Source: Aaosphaeria pasadenensis
Taxonomy: Eukaryota > Ascomycota > Dothideomycetes > Pleosporales
Direction: 5' to 3'
Assembly: GCA_022813625.1 (NCBI GenBank)
Contig: JAKLMB010000039.1
Span: forward strand, 62,001-126,000
DNA: 64,000 nt
Shown: one piece after another, positions 35,027-46,162 of the stretch
Layout of the letters: each line of letters starts with the position of its first letter
Position numbering within the stretch: position 1 is the stretch's first letter
Notes under the pieces: generated by a model
What the model saw: only the letters and a program-made list of their open reading frames with translations
Databases searched by the model: none
What the model was told of the DNA's origin: nothing
Made by a program: the position numbers and the translations under genes

Positions 35027-37189
35027 TTATGCGGCCCCAATCAACTCCTTAGGCAGAAGTGCGAAAATCGTGGAAACAACAGCCATGATCGTGCTCACGA
35101 CGATCAACACCCAGTTCATGGTCTTTTCTGCGTATTTCAGTTCGTGACCGAACAGCTTGAGGTGGAAGGCTAGAGGGAGAATGATGCAGATGGAAAAGCA
35201 TGCCACGCTTCCGAGCAAAGTCATAATGCGGTCGAATGACGGGAACACGATGGCGATGCCAACGAAGACAATTGTGATGACGATGCGCAGGGTGAACTTG
35301 AGTATCCCGCGTGTCAACCCGGACATGCCGTTCAGCGAGCTGCTCGCGGCAAGTGAACGATTGTCTAGTCCGGTGAGGATCTCTAGTGTAGATACGATAG
35401 GCCGCGCGTTCAATGGAATCTTGGTCAGCGGGATGATGGCGATGCATATAGCGATGAAGACACTCAATGGCTTCGGGTAACCTTCTGTTAAGAAGATGTT
35501 GCTCGTGATCTCATCTCGCACACCGTCTCCGAACATGAGAATCCCGGCGCAAGCCATGCCAAGGTCTATGATGAAGGTGAAGATATAAGTAATGTCTACG
35601 CCCTTACGGTACTTGTACGGATGGCGCATGTCGCGGTAGATGTTGGGAAACACGGAATGGCCGCCCCATGGAGACATGAGAAGTCCGAATGAGAGGGGTA
35701 TGGTGAGCCAGTTTGCGGGGAAGAGGTATTGCGCGGTTGGTTCGCGAAGTGATCCTGGAGCATGCGGCTTGATGAAGCCATCTACAAAGACGGCTATCGT
35801 GACTATAATTGGGTTAGCAAGGTCACTATCTGTGGTTTACGGAAGACTTACTGCCAAAGCAGCACATTACGCCCAGGATGGAAGTAAATGAGAGAAGTCT
35901 CAATGGCATGAAACCAAGGGGTATTAGGATGAAGCCACAAACGATCTTCCAGAAAATGACATCCCAGCCGGGGACTAGATCGTTCAAAGAGTCGGCAAAT
36001 AGCACTACAAGCGCCACGCAAGCGCCCAACAATTCAACGGTAAACAGAAGGCTGACCGCGATCCTAGCTTTATTTCCAAATGAGACAAATGCTAGGTCCG
36101 CAAACGTGATCAGAGAGCTGTCCACGTCCAGGCATTTGGCGAGCAATTTGGCTGTATACGAGGTAGATACCGCGGAGAAGACTAGGAAGATCATGCCAAC
36201 GATCCAGCCAGAGTACTTGATGGCCAATGGCAGACTCAGAAGTCCCACGCCCACCAGAACGTTGACAGAATTGAAGATGGTTTGTGGAAGCGTAGACTGG
36301 CCAACAACTATGTTGACAAGCTTTCCGTCCTCTTCTACTTGCTTGACTAACAGTGGTTCCCTGTCCTGGCTGCCATCCGCGGCTCCTTTCATCTGCTGCT
36401 CAGTGAAGAGGCGGCCGGCGTGAATCATAGACGACTCATTGACACGCGCGCTGAGACTACCATAGGAGGTGCCGTAGCTCCCACCGAATGGCGACGCCAG
36501 CGAAGGTTCAATACTGAAGATGCTGTCTCTGTGTGTCCTGGTCTCTCCCAACCTCTGTTCCACTGCAGGTGGCAACAAGTGTGTCTCCTCATTTGGTTCG
36601 CCATGGTCGTCGTCGGAAACTGCGTTATCTGACGGACGTCTACCATCGGTTTCTAGAGCCGATCGCAAGAGCGAGCGCTGGTTGGTGGGGGAAAGGCTCG
36701 TTCGAGGGAAGCCTTGAGACTCTTCGTCTTGGCCGTCCTCGTCCTCGTCCTCGCCGTCGCCGGCGACTCGAAAGCTTGGGCGGACCGGGGTGATTTCGAT
36801 GAAGCCAGCCGCACGCTGCCAGGAGCGAGCGAAGTTATTGATACTGTTGACACCGCCAGCATCGCCTAGGGCCTGCATTCGCATTGTCATGGAAGACCTA
36901 GCATGACCGAGTCAGTTACCCGCGCATGTCTCGTGGAAGATTCTGCAAATTGGGAAGAGGAGAAAGAGAAAACAGAGATTTGAGATTGCCACAGTATAGC
37001 ATACCTTCGTCTGCGCAAATCGCCAGACGCTCCCCGCGAGGGAGAGCCTCCGGTGGTGGTGATGCTCTGCCCGCTGGAGTGCCGCTCGAGGTTGGCCCAG
37101 TGCACGCGACTCCCGGTGGAGTCGACGGAGCCTCGGTGGACGCCATCGTATTCGTCCCAGGTTGCGGGCTGCTTGCCCTGGATGTCCAT
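35027..37189 (-). CDS. AVT1: Vacuolar amino-acid transporter, AVT1-like (AAAP family)
   Basis: A proton-coupled amino-acid carrier, in yeast Avt1 a vacuolar importer of neutral amino acids and histidine. Exons: 37189-37005, 36897-35852, 35802-35027, giving 668 aa. The first 270 residues are hydrophilic, acidic and Ser-rich, as in Avt1. The transporter core starts at QTIFNSVNVLVGVGLLSLPL, the hallmark first helix, and continues through about 11 membrane segments to the C-terminus, with AKLLAKCLD, LLSFTSILGVMCC, FGLLMSPWGGHSVFPNIYRD and IPLNARPIVSTLE. A dileucine-like ETHLLPP in the N-terminal tail could be a vacuolar sorting signal. The exon 1 start fits the long N-terminus of the family. Substrate range is inferred. 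Confidence 0.9.
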
Positions 37190-39121
37190 TGCGGTAGATG
37201 AAGCAATGGAAGGCAGGCAGCGCGCTGGCGAAGGGTTTTACAGGAGGGAGGAAGTGAAACTTGGAGGAAAGGAGAAGAGTAATCAAGAATGAGGAGGCAA
37301 GATTGGAGATAGGCAATTAGTTGGACTTGTCGTAGTAGCAGTTGGGAAAACCTGATACTAGCCTGTCTGGGGGGTGCGGGCACTACTCGAGATAGCGAAC
37401 GCGACGGGAGACTATCGGGGGGGGGTTTGTCAAGGAATAGACAAGGACGAGCGAGACGGTTGGGAAATTACCATGATGGTCAGTGTGGAAGTAGTGAGCA
37501 TGTTGCAGAGGAAGAGAGAGGAGGAGGGTGTAGTTCTGTCATTTATGTTGAATTGCTGCAGATGCAGATGCAGGAATCAGACAATTGAGGGAGGGGATGT
37601 TGGGTGGGCGAGTCGGGAGATAAAGATGGATGTCACGCGGATTGAGGATGTTTGTTTGAGGGAAGAGTTGCTCCCCCACCGACCGACATCATCATGGCCA
37701 TCATCATCGCCGGTTACACACACAAGAGATCTTGTAATACAAGTTGTAAGCTGCAGGATGCATTCGATTCCGTTCCGTCTAAGCACGAGTTTGTGTTAGT
37801 TGAGAGGAACCCCAGAGCGAACTATGGGACTCTGTACGAGGCGAGGCTCACGCAGCAAGCATGAGCGGCCCAAGCGAGCCAATGATGTGCCAGTATACGG
37901 TTATCATGGCCTGTTGAACCTCCCACCCCCAAGACAACTAAGATACAATTGGGAATAGAAGACAATGTTCAGATGATCAATTGCCGTTTTATATGCTGCA
38001 GTTTGCATGATACTTGGTATCAGTATCTGGTGATGGAATGTGTCAATATGAACCATCCTACTTACATCTTGTCCCATACGCATATAAGTTCACTCAGTGC
38101 ACTCCGTACGAGGTGCCTTAACTATCCATCTACCTACCTGTAAGTACCAAGTGCCTAGTTGCCTACGGGGAAGAGATGGCAATTGGACGATCAACAGGGA
38201 TCTCTGACTGGTACATGACTGTAATTCGAGTCACAAGTCTCACCATAGCCCTCTGCATCCTCGATTTGTGTTGGACCCCGTGATACGTTTCATCCAATAC
38301 TATTCTTTTGTAGCGAAGATGGATGTGAATGAATCATGATTCGTGTGCCTGAAGAGAGTATACCTCCTACTGTATCTGTAAAGACCCGATGGCAACCGAT
38401 GGCTTTCCCGCTTCCCGTACGACCAATCATAATCAATCACCACTCAGCAACCTATCAAGTACATCCTCCTTCATCTTCCATATAGTTACAGACACTCACA
38501 GTACATACATACAGATCTCCTGTGCATGTTTGCTTCATACTCAACGGAGGCACTGCAAAATTTAGTAGAGAGCATGTATTTGCATCATAGTATGAGAATT
38601 GTAATTACAATTTGCGTTTTTTTCCTTGATCTTATAGCTATCTCCTTGCTGCTGCATATACTCGCGCAACTGTATTCGACCTCAAAATGTCTGTATTCAT
38701 TCACTGGATATTCTTGTTGTCTCGTATGAGTGGATAGTTACTTCTATTTTATTATGTATTCTTATGAGTTGATGGATGGTTGTCACTTGTGCCCTTCGCC
38801 CTTGTAATGTACGGGGCATTAGCCAACACCGCCCTACCCTACGTTAAGTACCCCTCCAACGGGCAACAACGACCGACGACCGAAAGGCCACACGAAAATT
38901 TCAGCCCCACCGACGTCGTCCGCGTCTGTTGCTGGCTTGTTACTGTGTATACCCATACTATTCCACTACTCCAGAGAGTCCACCACAACCGCCAATAATT
39001 ACTGCCAACTTACATCCGGCCCTCTGACCTCACTTCCTCCCCCGAAAATACATCTCCTCCTCCCTCCCTCCCCTCTCCTCCGCGCATCTCACACTCTCTC
39101 TCATATACACCGACCGCCACC
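37190..39121. promoter_or_regulatory. Divergent region between AVT1-like and eRF1 genes
   Basis: Nearly 2 kb with no supported gene. Frames such as 37374-37799 have no motif. The right end (39030-39121) is strongly C/T rich, the usual leader of a highly expressed fungal gene, directly before the eRF1 ATG. Confidence 0.5.
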
Positions 39122-40696
39122 ATGTCGGCCCCTCAAGCAAACGATGCTGAGAAGAACATCGAGATATGGAAGGTCAAAAAGCTCATCAAACGTCTAGAAG
39201 CCGCTCGTGGCAATGGAACAAGCATGATTTCCCTCATCATCCGTAGGTTCACCCCCCACTCCACACTCCAGACTGCCAATCTGCCATTCGACTTCCAATT
39301 CCAACTCCTCTGCCTCCCGTTCTATGCACTAGGGGTCGCCTCACTCCCGCTGACCACATGAAGCCCCCAAGGATCAGGTCTCTCGTGCCGCAAAGATGTT
39401 GGCTGAAGAATTCGTACGTACCCTCTCAAAATTGAACCCTTGTCGTGAAGACCTTATTCTTTGTTTTTCCTTTTTCCCTCCGCTGACTGAAGGACCAGGG
39501 TACCGCCTCCAACATCAAATCCCGCGTCAATCGTCTCTCTGTCCTGTCCGCCATTACCTCCACACAGCAGCGTCTCAAGCTCTACTCCAAGGTCCCTCCC
39601 AATGGCCTTGTCGTCTACTGTGGTGAAATCATCACCGCAGAAGGCAAGGAGCGCAAGATCAACATCGATTTCGAACCCTTCAAGCCCATCAACACCTCCC
39701 TATACCTTTGCGACAACAAATTCCACACAGAGGCTCTGAGCGAGCTTCTCGAGTCGGACCAGAAGTTTGGCTTCATCATCATGGACGGTAACGGTGCCCT
39801 GTTCGGTACCCTCTCCGGCAACACCCGTGATATCGTACACAAGTAAGCGCTGCAATGGCAGCAAAGGAACCCTCCGACTAGGAACGTCACATTAACACAC
39901 GCTCAGGTTCTCCGTCGACTTGCCCAAGAAGCACGGTCGTGGTGGTCAGTCTGCCCTTCGTTTCGCCCGTCTGCGAGAAGAGAAGCGTCACAACTACGTC
40001 CGCAAAGTCGCCGAATTGGCCGTCCAGAACTACATCACCAACGACAAGGTCAACGTTGCCGGCCTCATTCTCGCTGGTAGCGCCGATTTCAAGAACGACC
40101 TGAACCAGTCCGACATGTTCGACCAGCGTCTGCAGAGCAAGGTCATCAAGGTCGTGGATGTCTCTTATGGTGGAGAGAACGGCTTCAACCAGGCCATCGA
40201 GCTGTCGTCCGAGACACTCGGCAACGTCAAGTTTATCCAGGAGAAGAAGTTGATCAACAAGTACTTCGACGAGATCTCCCAGGACTCTGGAAAGGTCTGC
40301 TACGGTATCGAGGATACGCTGAAGGCTCTGGAGCTTGGTGCCGCCGAGACGTTGATCGTCTACGAGAACTTGGAGATCACACGCTACACCCTCAAGACGT
40401 CCGAAGGCTCGGAGCTCGTCATCCACGTCAGCAAGTCCCAGGAATCAGATCGATCCCAGTTCATGGACAAGGAGACAGGCCAGGAGATGGAAGTTGCCGA
40501 GCAAATGCCCTTCCTCGAGTGGCTAGCAGAGAAGTACCGTGACTTTGGTGCTACTCTCGAGTTCGTCTCCGACCGCTCCTCCGAGGGTAACCAGTTCGTC
40601 AAGGGCTTTGGTGGTATCGGCGCCATCCTTCGCTACAAGGTCAACTTTGAGCAACTCGCCGAGTATGATGACGATGATGAATTCTACGATGATTGA
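39122..40696 (+). CDS. SUP45: Eukaryotic peptide chain release factor eRF1
   Basis: Recognises all three stop codons in the ribosomal A site and triggers peptide release with eRF3. Exons: 39122-39242, 39364-39413, 39499-39842, 39907-40696, giving 434 aa. Stop recognition uses the NIKS motif (62-65) and the YLCDNKF motif (YxCxxxF). Hydrolysis uses GGQ (184-186) within RGGQSALRFARLREEKRHNY. The C-terminal domain ends in an acidic DDDDEFYDD tail that binds eRF3. All functional residues are standard, so the nuclear code has three stop codons. Codon use is strongly C-ended, as in the uL23 gene. Confidence 0.97.
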
Positions 40697-41600
40697 CGGT
40701 TGTGCGCCCTCGCAGAGCGCGAGGCAGAGGCCCCACTCCACGCGTCGAGTCCGGGGATGTCCGCTGCCCGCGTCGAATACCCAGACGCGTACACCACGAA
40801 GCACGAAGAGGTTCCGGCGATGCCGACCCGCCTCTCCAGATTGTGAGCGGCGAACAGGAGTGCGGATGAATAGTTTGTAAGGTAGGTCACGTCCATTTGC
40901 AGACAGAAGGGGGGGACGAGAAACTGACGAGCAAACAGGCTGATGAATCATCATACTTATCCACGACCCACTCTCGCTGCAACGGAGAGGCTGCAGGCTG
41001 CTCATATCAAGAGCAGTACTTCTCAGCTTGAAGATTACCTGCTATGGTTCAATGGACGAAGAGTAGAGGGGTAACCGTCCTCTGCATCAATCATCTGCCC
41101 TAAAAATTGTTCGACAGCGATCCTAGGTCGAAGAGGATGCAAATTGTTTTTGTATTTTGTTTAGCTAGTCACTCGTTCGCATTTAGCTGAATCAGAATAT
41201 TCCACCCTAATCTGTGTTTACAAATGATTGAGCCAATGCTTCATGGCAGTCTGCGTGTCACCTGATATGGAAACCATACTGGGGTGCCGATGTGCGGGGC
41301 AACTCTAACCGGCCCCTCGTATCGTTGTTCCGACCACGTTCTTCAGGCTCTTGAAGAGATTGCTTCCATTCTATGTATATATTTGAATCATGGCTTACCA
41401 ATTTCCTTATTTGCGTTCCACTATGATGTGCATGTTCACTACCTGTTCCACGGTATTATTACCCGACGGCTGTGGCGTAGTAGCGGCTTCGTTAGATTAA
41501 TAGATGACCGAACATATTCCCGATTCCCCAATTCCGATTGCGGAAAGCTTTTTAACGTCACCCGGCCATCAACAAACAACACACAATTGATGCAGCTACC
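40697..41600. other. Intergenic region
   Basis: A 3' flank of eRF1 and the promoter of the prephenate dehydratase gene on the same strand. Frames overlapping the eRF1 end (for example 40523-41005 minus) have no motif. Nothing further seen. Confidence 0.5.
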
Positions 41601-42826
41601 ATGGCACAAGAGAGCGATCAGAAGCCGGTAGTGACATATCTAGGGCCTCAGGCCAGCTACACGCATCAGGTATGCATATTCCTCGACTCTCTCACGACGC
41701 CTCTTCGGCTCAGTTTCCGACGATGTCGTCACTGTTCCATTGTCGCATGCAGGACGTATCCTACCACTCACATGCATTGTATATGTCTTCCATCAATTGA
41801 ACCTCACATATCCCATTGACCTCGAAAACCCCCCTCTGACCATTCCCCCAGGCCGCCCTATCCACCTTCAACACCTCCGACTACGCCCTCAGCCCCCAAA
41901 TCACCATCGAAGATGTCTTCGCCTCCGTACAAGACGGCACCGCGCACCGGGGCGTCGTCCCCTTCGAGAACTCCTCCAACGGCTCCGTAGTCTTCACCCT
42001 AGACCTGTTCGCCGACCTCAACGCCAAATACCCGGACATCCTCGTGTGCGGAGAATCCTACATCGCCGTCTCGCACTGCCTCCTCGGCCACAACCCGCAC
42101 CTGTCCACCACCAGCACCACCATCCCATCCCACCTCCTCCCCACCCACATCATCGAATCCCCGCTCTCCTCCGGCGCCGTCACACCCACGACGCGGGACC
42201 CGGCGCCCGCGAAACCCACCGCCCGCCCCCTCGCCGACATCTCGCGCATCACGACGCTGTACTCGCACCCGCAGGCCTGGGGCCAGTGCAAGGCGTTCCT
42301 GAACACGTACCTCAAGGGCGCGGAGCGGCACGACGTGTCGAGTACTTCTCGCGCGGCGGAGATCGTGGCGGGCGATGCGTCGGGTGCGAGCGCGGCGATA
42401 TCGAGCGTGGTTGCGGCGGGGATCCACGGGGTCGATGTGCTGGCGAGGGGGATTGAGGATCGGGGGGATAATACGACGAGGTTTTTCGTGATCAAGAGGA
42501 AGAAGGAGGGTGATGGGGAGGGGGAAGAGGCTGGGAGGGATGAGGGGGAGGGGGAGTGGAAGTCGTTGGTGAGTTTTACGGTGGAGCATGGGAATCCGGG
42601 GGCGCTGGCGAAGTCGCTGAAGGCGTTTGAGAGGTTCGGGATTAATGTTACGAGTATTAATACGCGGCCGAGTGGGGTGGAGAATTGGAATTATATCTTC
42701 TTTGTGGAGATTAAGGGGAGGAGGAGGGTGGGAGAGGGGAGTGTGGATTTGGCGTTGAAGGAGCTGGATACGGTTTGTAGGGGGTGGAGGTGGTTGGGGA
42801 GCTGGGAGAATAGGCTGGGGAAGTGA
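41601..42826 (+). CDS. PHA2: Prephenate dehydratase
   Basis: Converts prephenate to phenylpyruvate in phenylalanine synthesis. Exons 41601-41669 and 41852-42826 give 347 aa. The catalytic domain shows VTYLGPQASYTHQ, GVVPFENSSNGSVV, and the catalytic TRF motif in DNTTRFFVI. An ACT domain follows (VEHGNPGALAKSLKAFERFGINVTSINTRPSG, read in pieces; WNYIFFVEIKG), which gives feedback inhibition by phenylalanine. A Glu/Gly-rich insert lies between the two domains. Third codon positions are mostly C up to about 42350 and mostly G or T afterwards. It is convergent with a LysM gene, with 156 bp between the stops. Confidence 0.93.
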
Positions 42827-42982
42827 GGTTATTTGATATCATGTTGAAGTTCCTCTGGTCCATCCCATTTGGGACTCGTTTTTGATCGAAACATTTAGAT
42901 CTTCCTCCTCATACGAAGTACAACAGCTGCAAATTCAAAGCAATACCTTCCACCCCACCCCATCCCATCAATCTTACACCCC

Positions 42983-44513
42983 CTACCGCCCAACACAAAC
43001 ATAATAGTCCCTCCAAAGTGTCTTACACCCCTCCCCGACTTCCGGGTTCCACGCGTAGAAGTTGGCGGACGGGATCCCGTACTGCTGGATGATGGTCGCG
43101 CACGTGTTGCCCTGGACGACCTTGTGCCATTTTTTGCAGCCGCAGAGCGCGCCGGGCTGCGTGGGTGTCGGCGCGGACGGATTGCATGTGGTTGTCGGGG
43201 GACGGGTGGAGGAAGGGGTTGGTGGTTTGGTAGTCGGTGTTCCTGGGATTCCTGGGGGAGGGAGGGGAGTTAGTTATGCGTGCTCGTTCGTCGAAATGTC
43301 GGTACCAAACATTTGTGGGCACATGAAAGATGGAGGAGCAAAATAGATATCTGTCAATCCCTCGAGAAACGGAAACCGGACTCACCAACGCAGTAATAGT
43401 ACTCAGCCAACAACCCCCTACAATCGCTGCCAACCGCCGGATTCCACTTCAAGAAGTCCGCCAGCCCGAACGTGCCGCCGTACGAATCCACGATCTTCTG
43501 GCACGTATCGCCGCCCTTCGCCTTGTAGAACACCTTGCAATCCTTAGCGATGCCGTCTTGCGTGGGACTCGGTCCCGCTGGTGTCGTCGTCTTAGGTGGC
43601 GACGACGAAGAAGGAGAAGGGGTGCTTCCAGGAATGCCGACGCAGTAGTATGTCTTCGCCCACAAGCCGCTGCAGTCATCTCCCACAGCGGGATTCCAGG
43701 CTATGAAGGTGCTCAAAGATATGCCGTGGGCGGAGACGATTTTGTTGCACGTGTCGCCGGCGACGGCGAAGTAGAACTTGTTGCACGTCGCTATGAGGCC
43801 GTCTTGCGTTGGACTGGGCTTGCTGGGTCCTGAGGATGTCGAAGGAGTGGGAGGACGAGTCGTTATGCTGCCACTTCCAGGGACGCCAACGCAGTAGTAT
43901 GTCTTTGCCCATAGGCCACTGCAGTCGTCGCCTACGGCTGGGTTCCAGGCGAGGAAGTCTGCGAGGGAGATTCCCTGTGCGGAGACGATCTTGTTGCATG
44001 TGTCGCCAGCGATTGCGAAGTAGAATTTGTTGCAGTTTGCTATGAGACCGTCCTGTGTGGGGCTTGGTTTTGGGGAGCCGGTGGGGGATGGTTTGGTGGT
44101 GGATGGGGGGAGGGTAGGGGTTGGTTTGATGGAGGTTGGGCGTGGGAGGCCGTTGTTGACTTCTACGCAGTACGAGTTGCCGATCTTGATGCCGCTGCAG
44201 TCATTTTTTACGCTTGGATTCTGTTTGAGGTTGAATTAGTCATGTGTGCGTGTAAGTATGAAATGGGGCGGTGGATGGCCTCCCGAGGTCAAAAACTTAC
44301 CCAGTCCACGAAGTCGTCATGAGAAATGATCCAATTGTCCTCGAAGAACTTGCATGTGAACGAGCTGTCGAGGGCAGTGTCGTAATAGGTACAATCCTTA
44401 GCCGTGCCTGGGTCGACAGGGCCCTCCTGACGACGACTGTTGGATCGTCTGAGGCTTCGCGCTGTCGATGTGACTGCGAATAGCCAGACGACAGTGAAGC
44501 GTAACACGATCAT
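42983..44513 (-). CDS. Secreted LysM-domain protein with about five LysM modules
   Basis: LysM modules bind chitin; fungal secreted forms hide or protect chitin from host immunity or hydrolases. Exons: 44513-44301, 44220-43386, 43251-42983, giving 438 aa. A signal peptide (MIVLRFTVVWLFAVTSTA) is followed by five units, each with a C..Y/F..GDTC..I core and a WNPAV..DC..L..YYCVG end. Units 2 and 3 are almost identical, so recent duplication is likely. Linkers are Pro/Thr/Ser-rich with the repeated PSPTQDG. It has no catalytic domain. An ATG 30 bp upstream in frame would spoil the signal peptide. Effector or self-protection role cannot be separated from sequence. Confidence 0.9.
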
Positions 44514-45458
44514 TGTTCTGTAGACCAATTCCAACAAACACACAAAAGAAGTGTACTTGCTACGTCGGATACGACTCTTTCACAGTACGTGTGTAGTACA
44601 AATCCGGGGTGAATCGAGCTCTTTTACATTTTATACTTCCCTCCACAATGACCAACCTCTAATCTCCAAGCTTCAATGGCCTGCCAGCTCTAACCTCAAC
44701 AAAGCTACGCCCATAGTAAGACGAACGGGGAATAAATTGCGCTGATTCAGAGTCAGCCTCGTATAAAATTGAAATATAAACATGACTTCTTCCTCTCCCC
44801 ACCTCCCACCGCCTCGACCTACGAAAGAAGACAAGAAGCGCGGAGAGAACAACAAGAAGAGAAGAAAAAAACTAGGTCGAATATAGTATGGAGCTTACTT
44901 CGATATATTGGGCATTTCGACCTCCCGTCCCTACTCTCCCCTACAACGAATTGATTCCCCAACATAAAAAAGAGGATTTGAGTTGGTCCGATGAAAGGGA
45001 CAAGCGGGCAAGGATGGTGTTGTATTAATTTACATTGTTTATTGGGGCGCGCTAGTTCGTGTCGGGAAATCGTGACGCCCTTGCTGGGCACGCTCTCTAC
45101 TTTCCCAAAGCAGTGCGATCTAGACGCTCGTCTCTTGATGGTTGATAGTAGTATGGTGGTAATATCATCCGTGTCGGCTGCAGCTTTCAATTTCTTAGGT
45201 TGATGTTTATGCTCAAGGATTTCGCGGGAAACAATCAGAGCAACTATACCTCTCCGCAGCTTAAAAAACGCCCCGCGTAACACTCACTATATTCGGTCAT
45301 CCATTCAATCAATCAATAAATCAGTCAGCGGAGTGTTTTCCAATTCTTGGTAGTAATCCACCAATTTCGCGAAGGCAACAGGTGTGTATCTGGTGATCGA
45401 TCAATCAAACAATCAATTAAGTAATCTAGACTTACTTGTCATCTCCAAACGTACTAAA
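44514..45458. promoter_or_regulatory. Divergent region between a LysM gene and an unknown gene
   Basis: A gap of 945 bp. The frame at 44819-45283 (minus) and others have no motif. Both flanking genes belong to the chitin-related block and may share regulation. Confidence 0.45.
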
Positions 45459-46100
45459 ATGGAATACACCGCGGATATGCTGAAGGATCTCCTTCGCCTC
45501 CCCGAAGGCCAGGTCTTCAGCGCTGACGAGGACCTCAGCCGATTCTATCGGCAGTGGGGTTTCACGATCTATCGTACAGCGTACGAGGAGTCCACGAACG
45601 ATTTGTGGGAGTCACTCTTGCAGGATATTCGGTCTCATGTCAGGGATCAGGTCCTAGGGTCGGACACTACTGGTGAAAACGCGGATGCACAACGATTGTG
45701 GTCGTTGTTTGTCTTGGATGTGCGTGACGACACCGGGAACCTGAGCGGCGCTACGATGGATCAAGTACGCCTGGCGTTTAGGGAGGATGTTGGAGGTCGG
45801 CCGATGAATGTGGACGATGGCCCGCGACGGATTTTTCTCTACGTCGACGAGGAGGTCATGGAATTCGTGGGTAGGGGAGAGCTTATGGTGAAATGTGTTC
45901 AGGCGGATTACCAGGCTGAGGATTATGTACCCAGAAATCCCCGTCTGGGAGGACAGAGGTTCTTTGGGTGGATGAAGGCTACGACGAAGAGCCTACTATC
46001 GCTGTGGTACACTCTCAGCATGCGCAACTTTGACCAGATTGCTCCCGAGACAATTGGCGGAGCGCATTTGGTCATCTGGGACGGTGATGATTTGATCTAA
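45459..46100 (+). CDS. Unknown 213-aa protein
   Basis: A single-exon gene for a soluble, acidic protein of 213 aa with no signal peptide or membrane segment. I do not recognise a named domain. It has features that look conserved in fungal hypothetical proteins: WGFTIYRTAY near the start, then LWSLFVLDVRDD, FLYVDEEVMEF, and a C-terminal FFGWMKATTKSLLSLWYTL. The start chosen is the ATG of MEYTADML; an in-frame extension upstream begins without an ATG and is low in complexity. It lies 62 bp tail to tail with the giant chitinase and between two LysM genes. Function unknown. Confidence 0.65.
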   Translation: MEYTADMLKDLLRLPEGQVFSADEDLSRFYRQWGFTIYRTAYEESTNDLWESLLQDIRSHVRDQVLGSDTTGENADAQRLWSLFVLDVRDDTGNLSGATMDQVRLAFREDVGGRPMNVDDGPRRIFLYVDEEVMEFVGRGELMVKCVQADYQAEDYVPRNPRLGGQRFFGWMKATTKSLLSLWYTLSMRNFDQIAPETIGGAHLVIWDGDDLI

Positions 46101-46162
46101 GCAAAGACTACGATCGAAATCAAGAGAAATAAAAAAACACTAGTAACAATTCCCTACAAGAT

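Noticed and set aside
41740..42456. Plus-strand Pro/His/Arg-rich frame
   Set aside because: Another phase of prephenate dehydratase in C-rich DNA.
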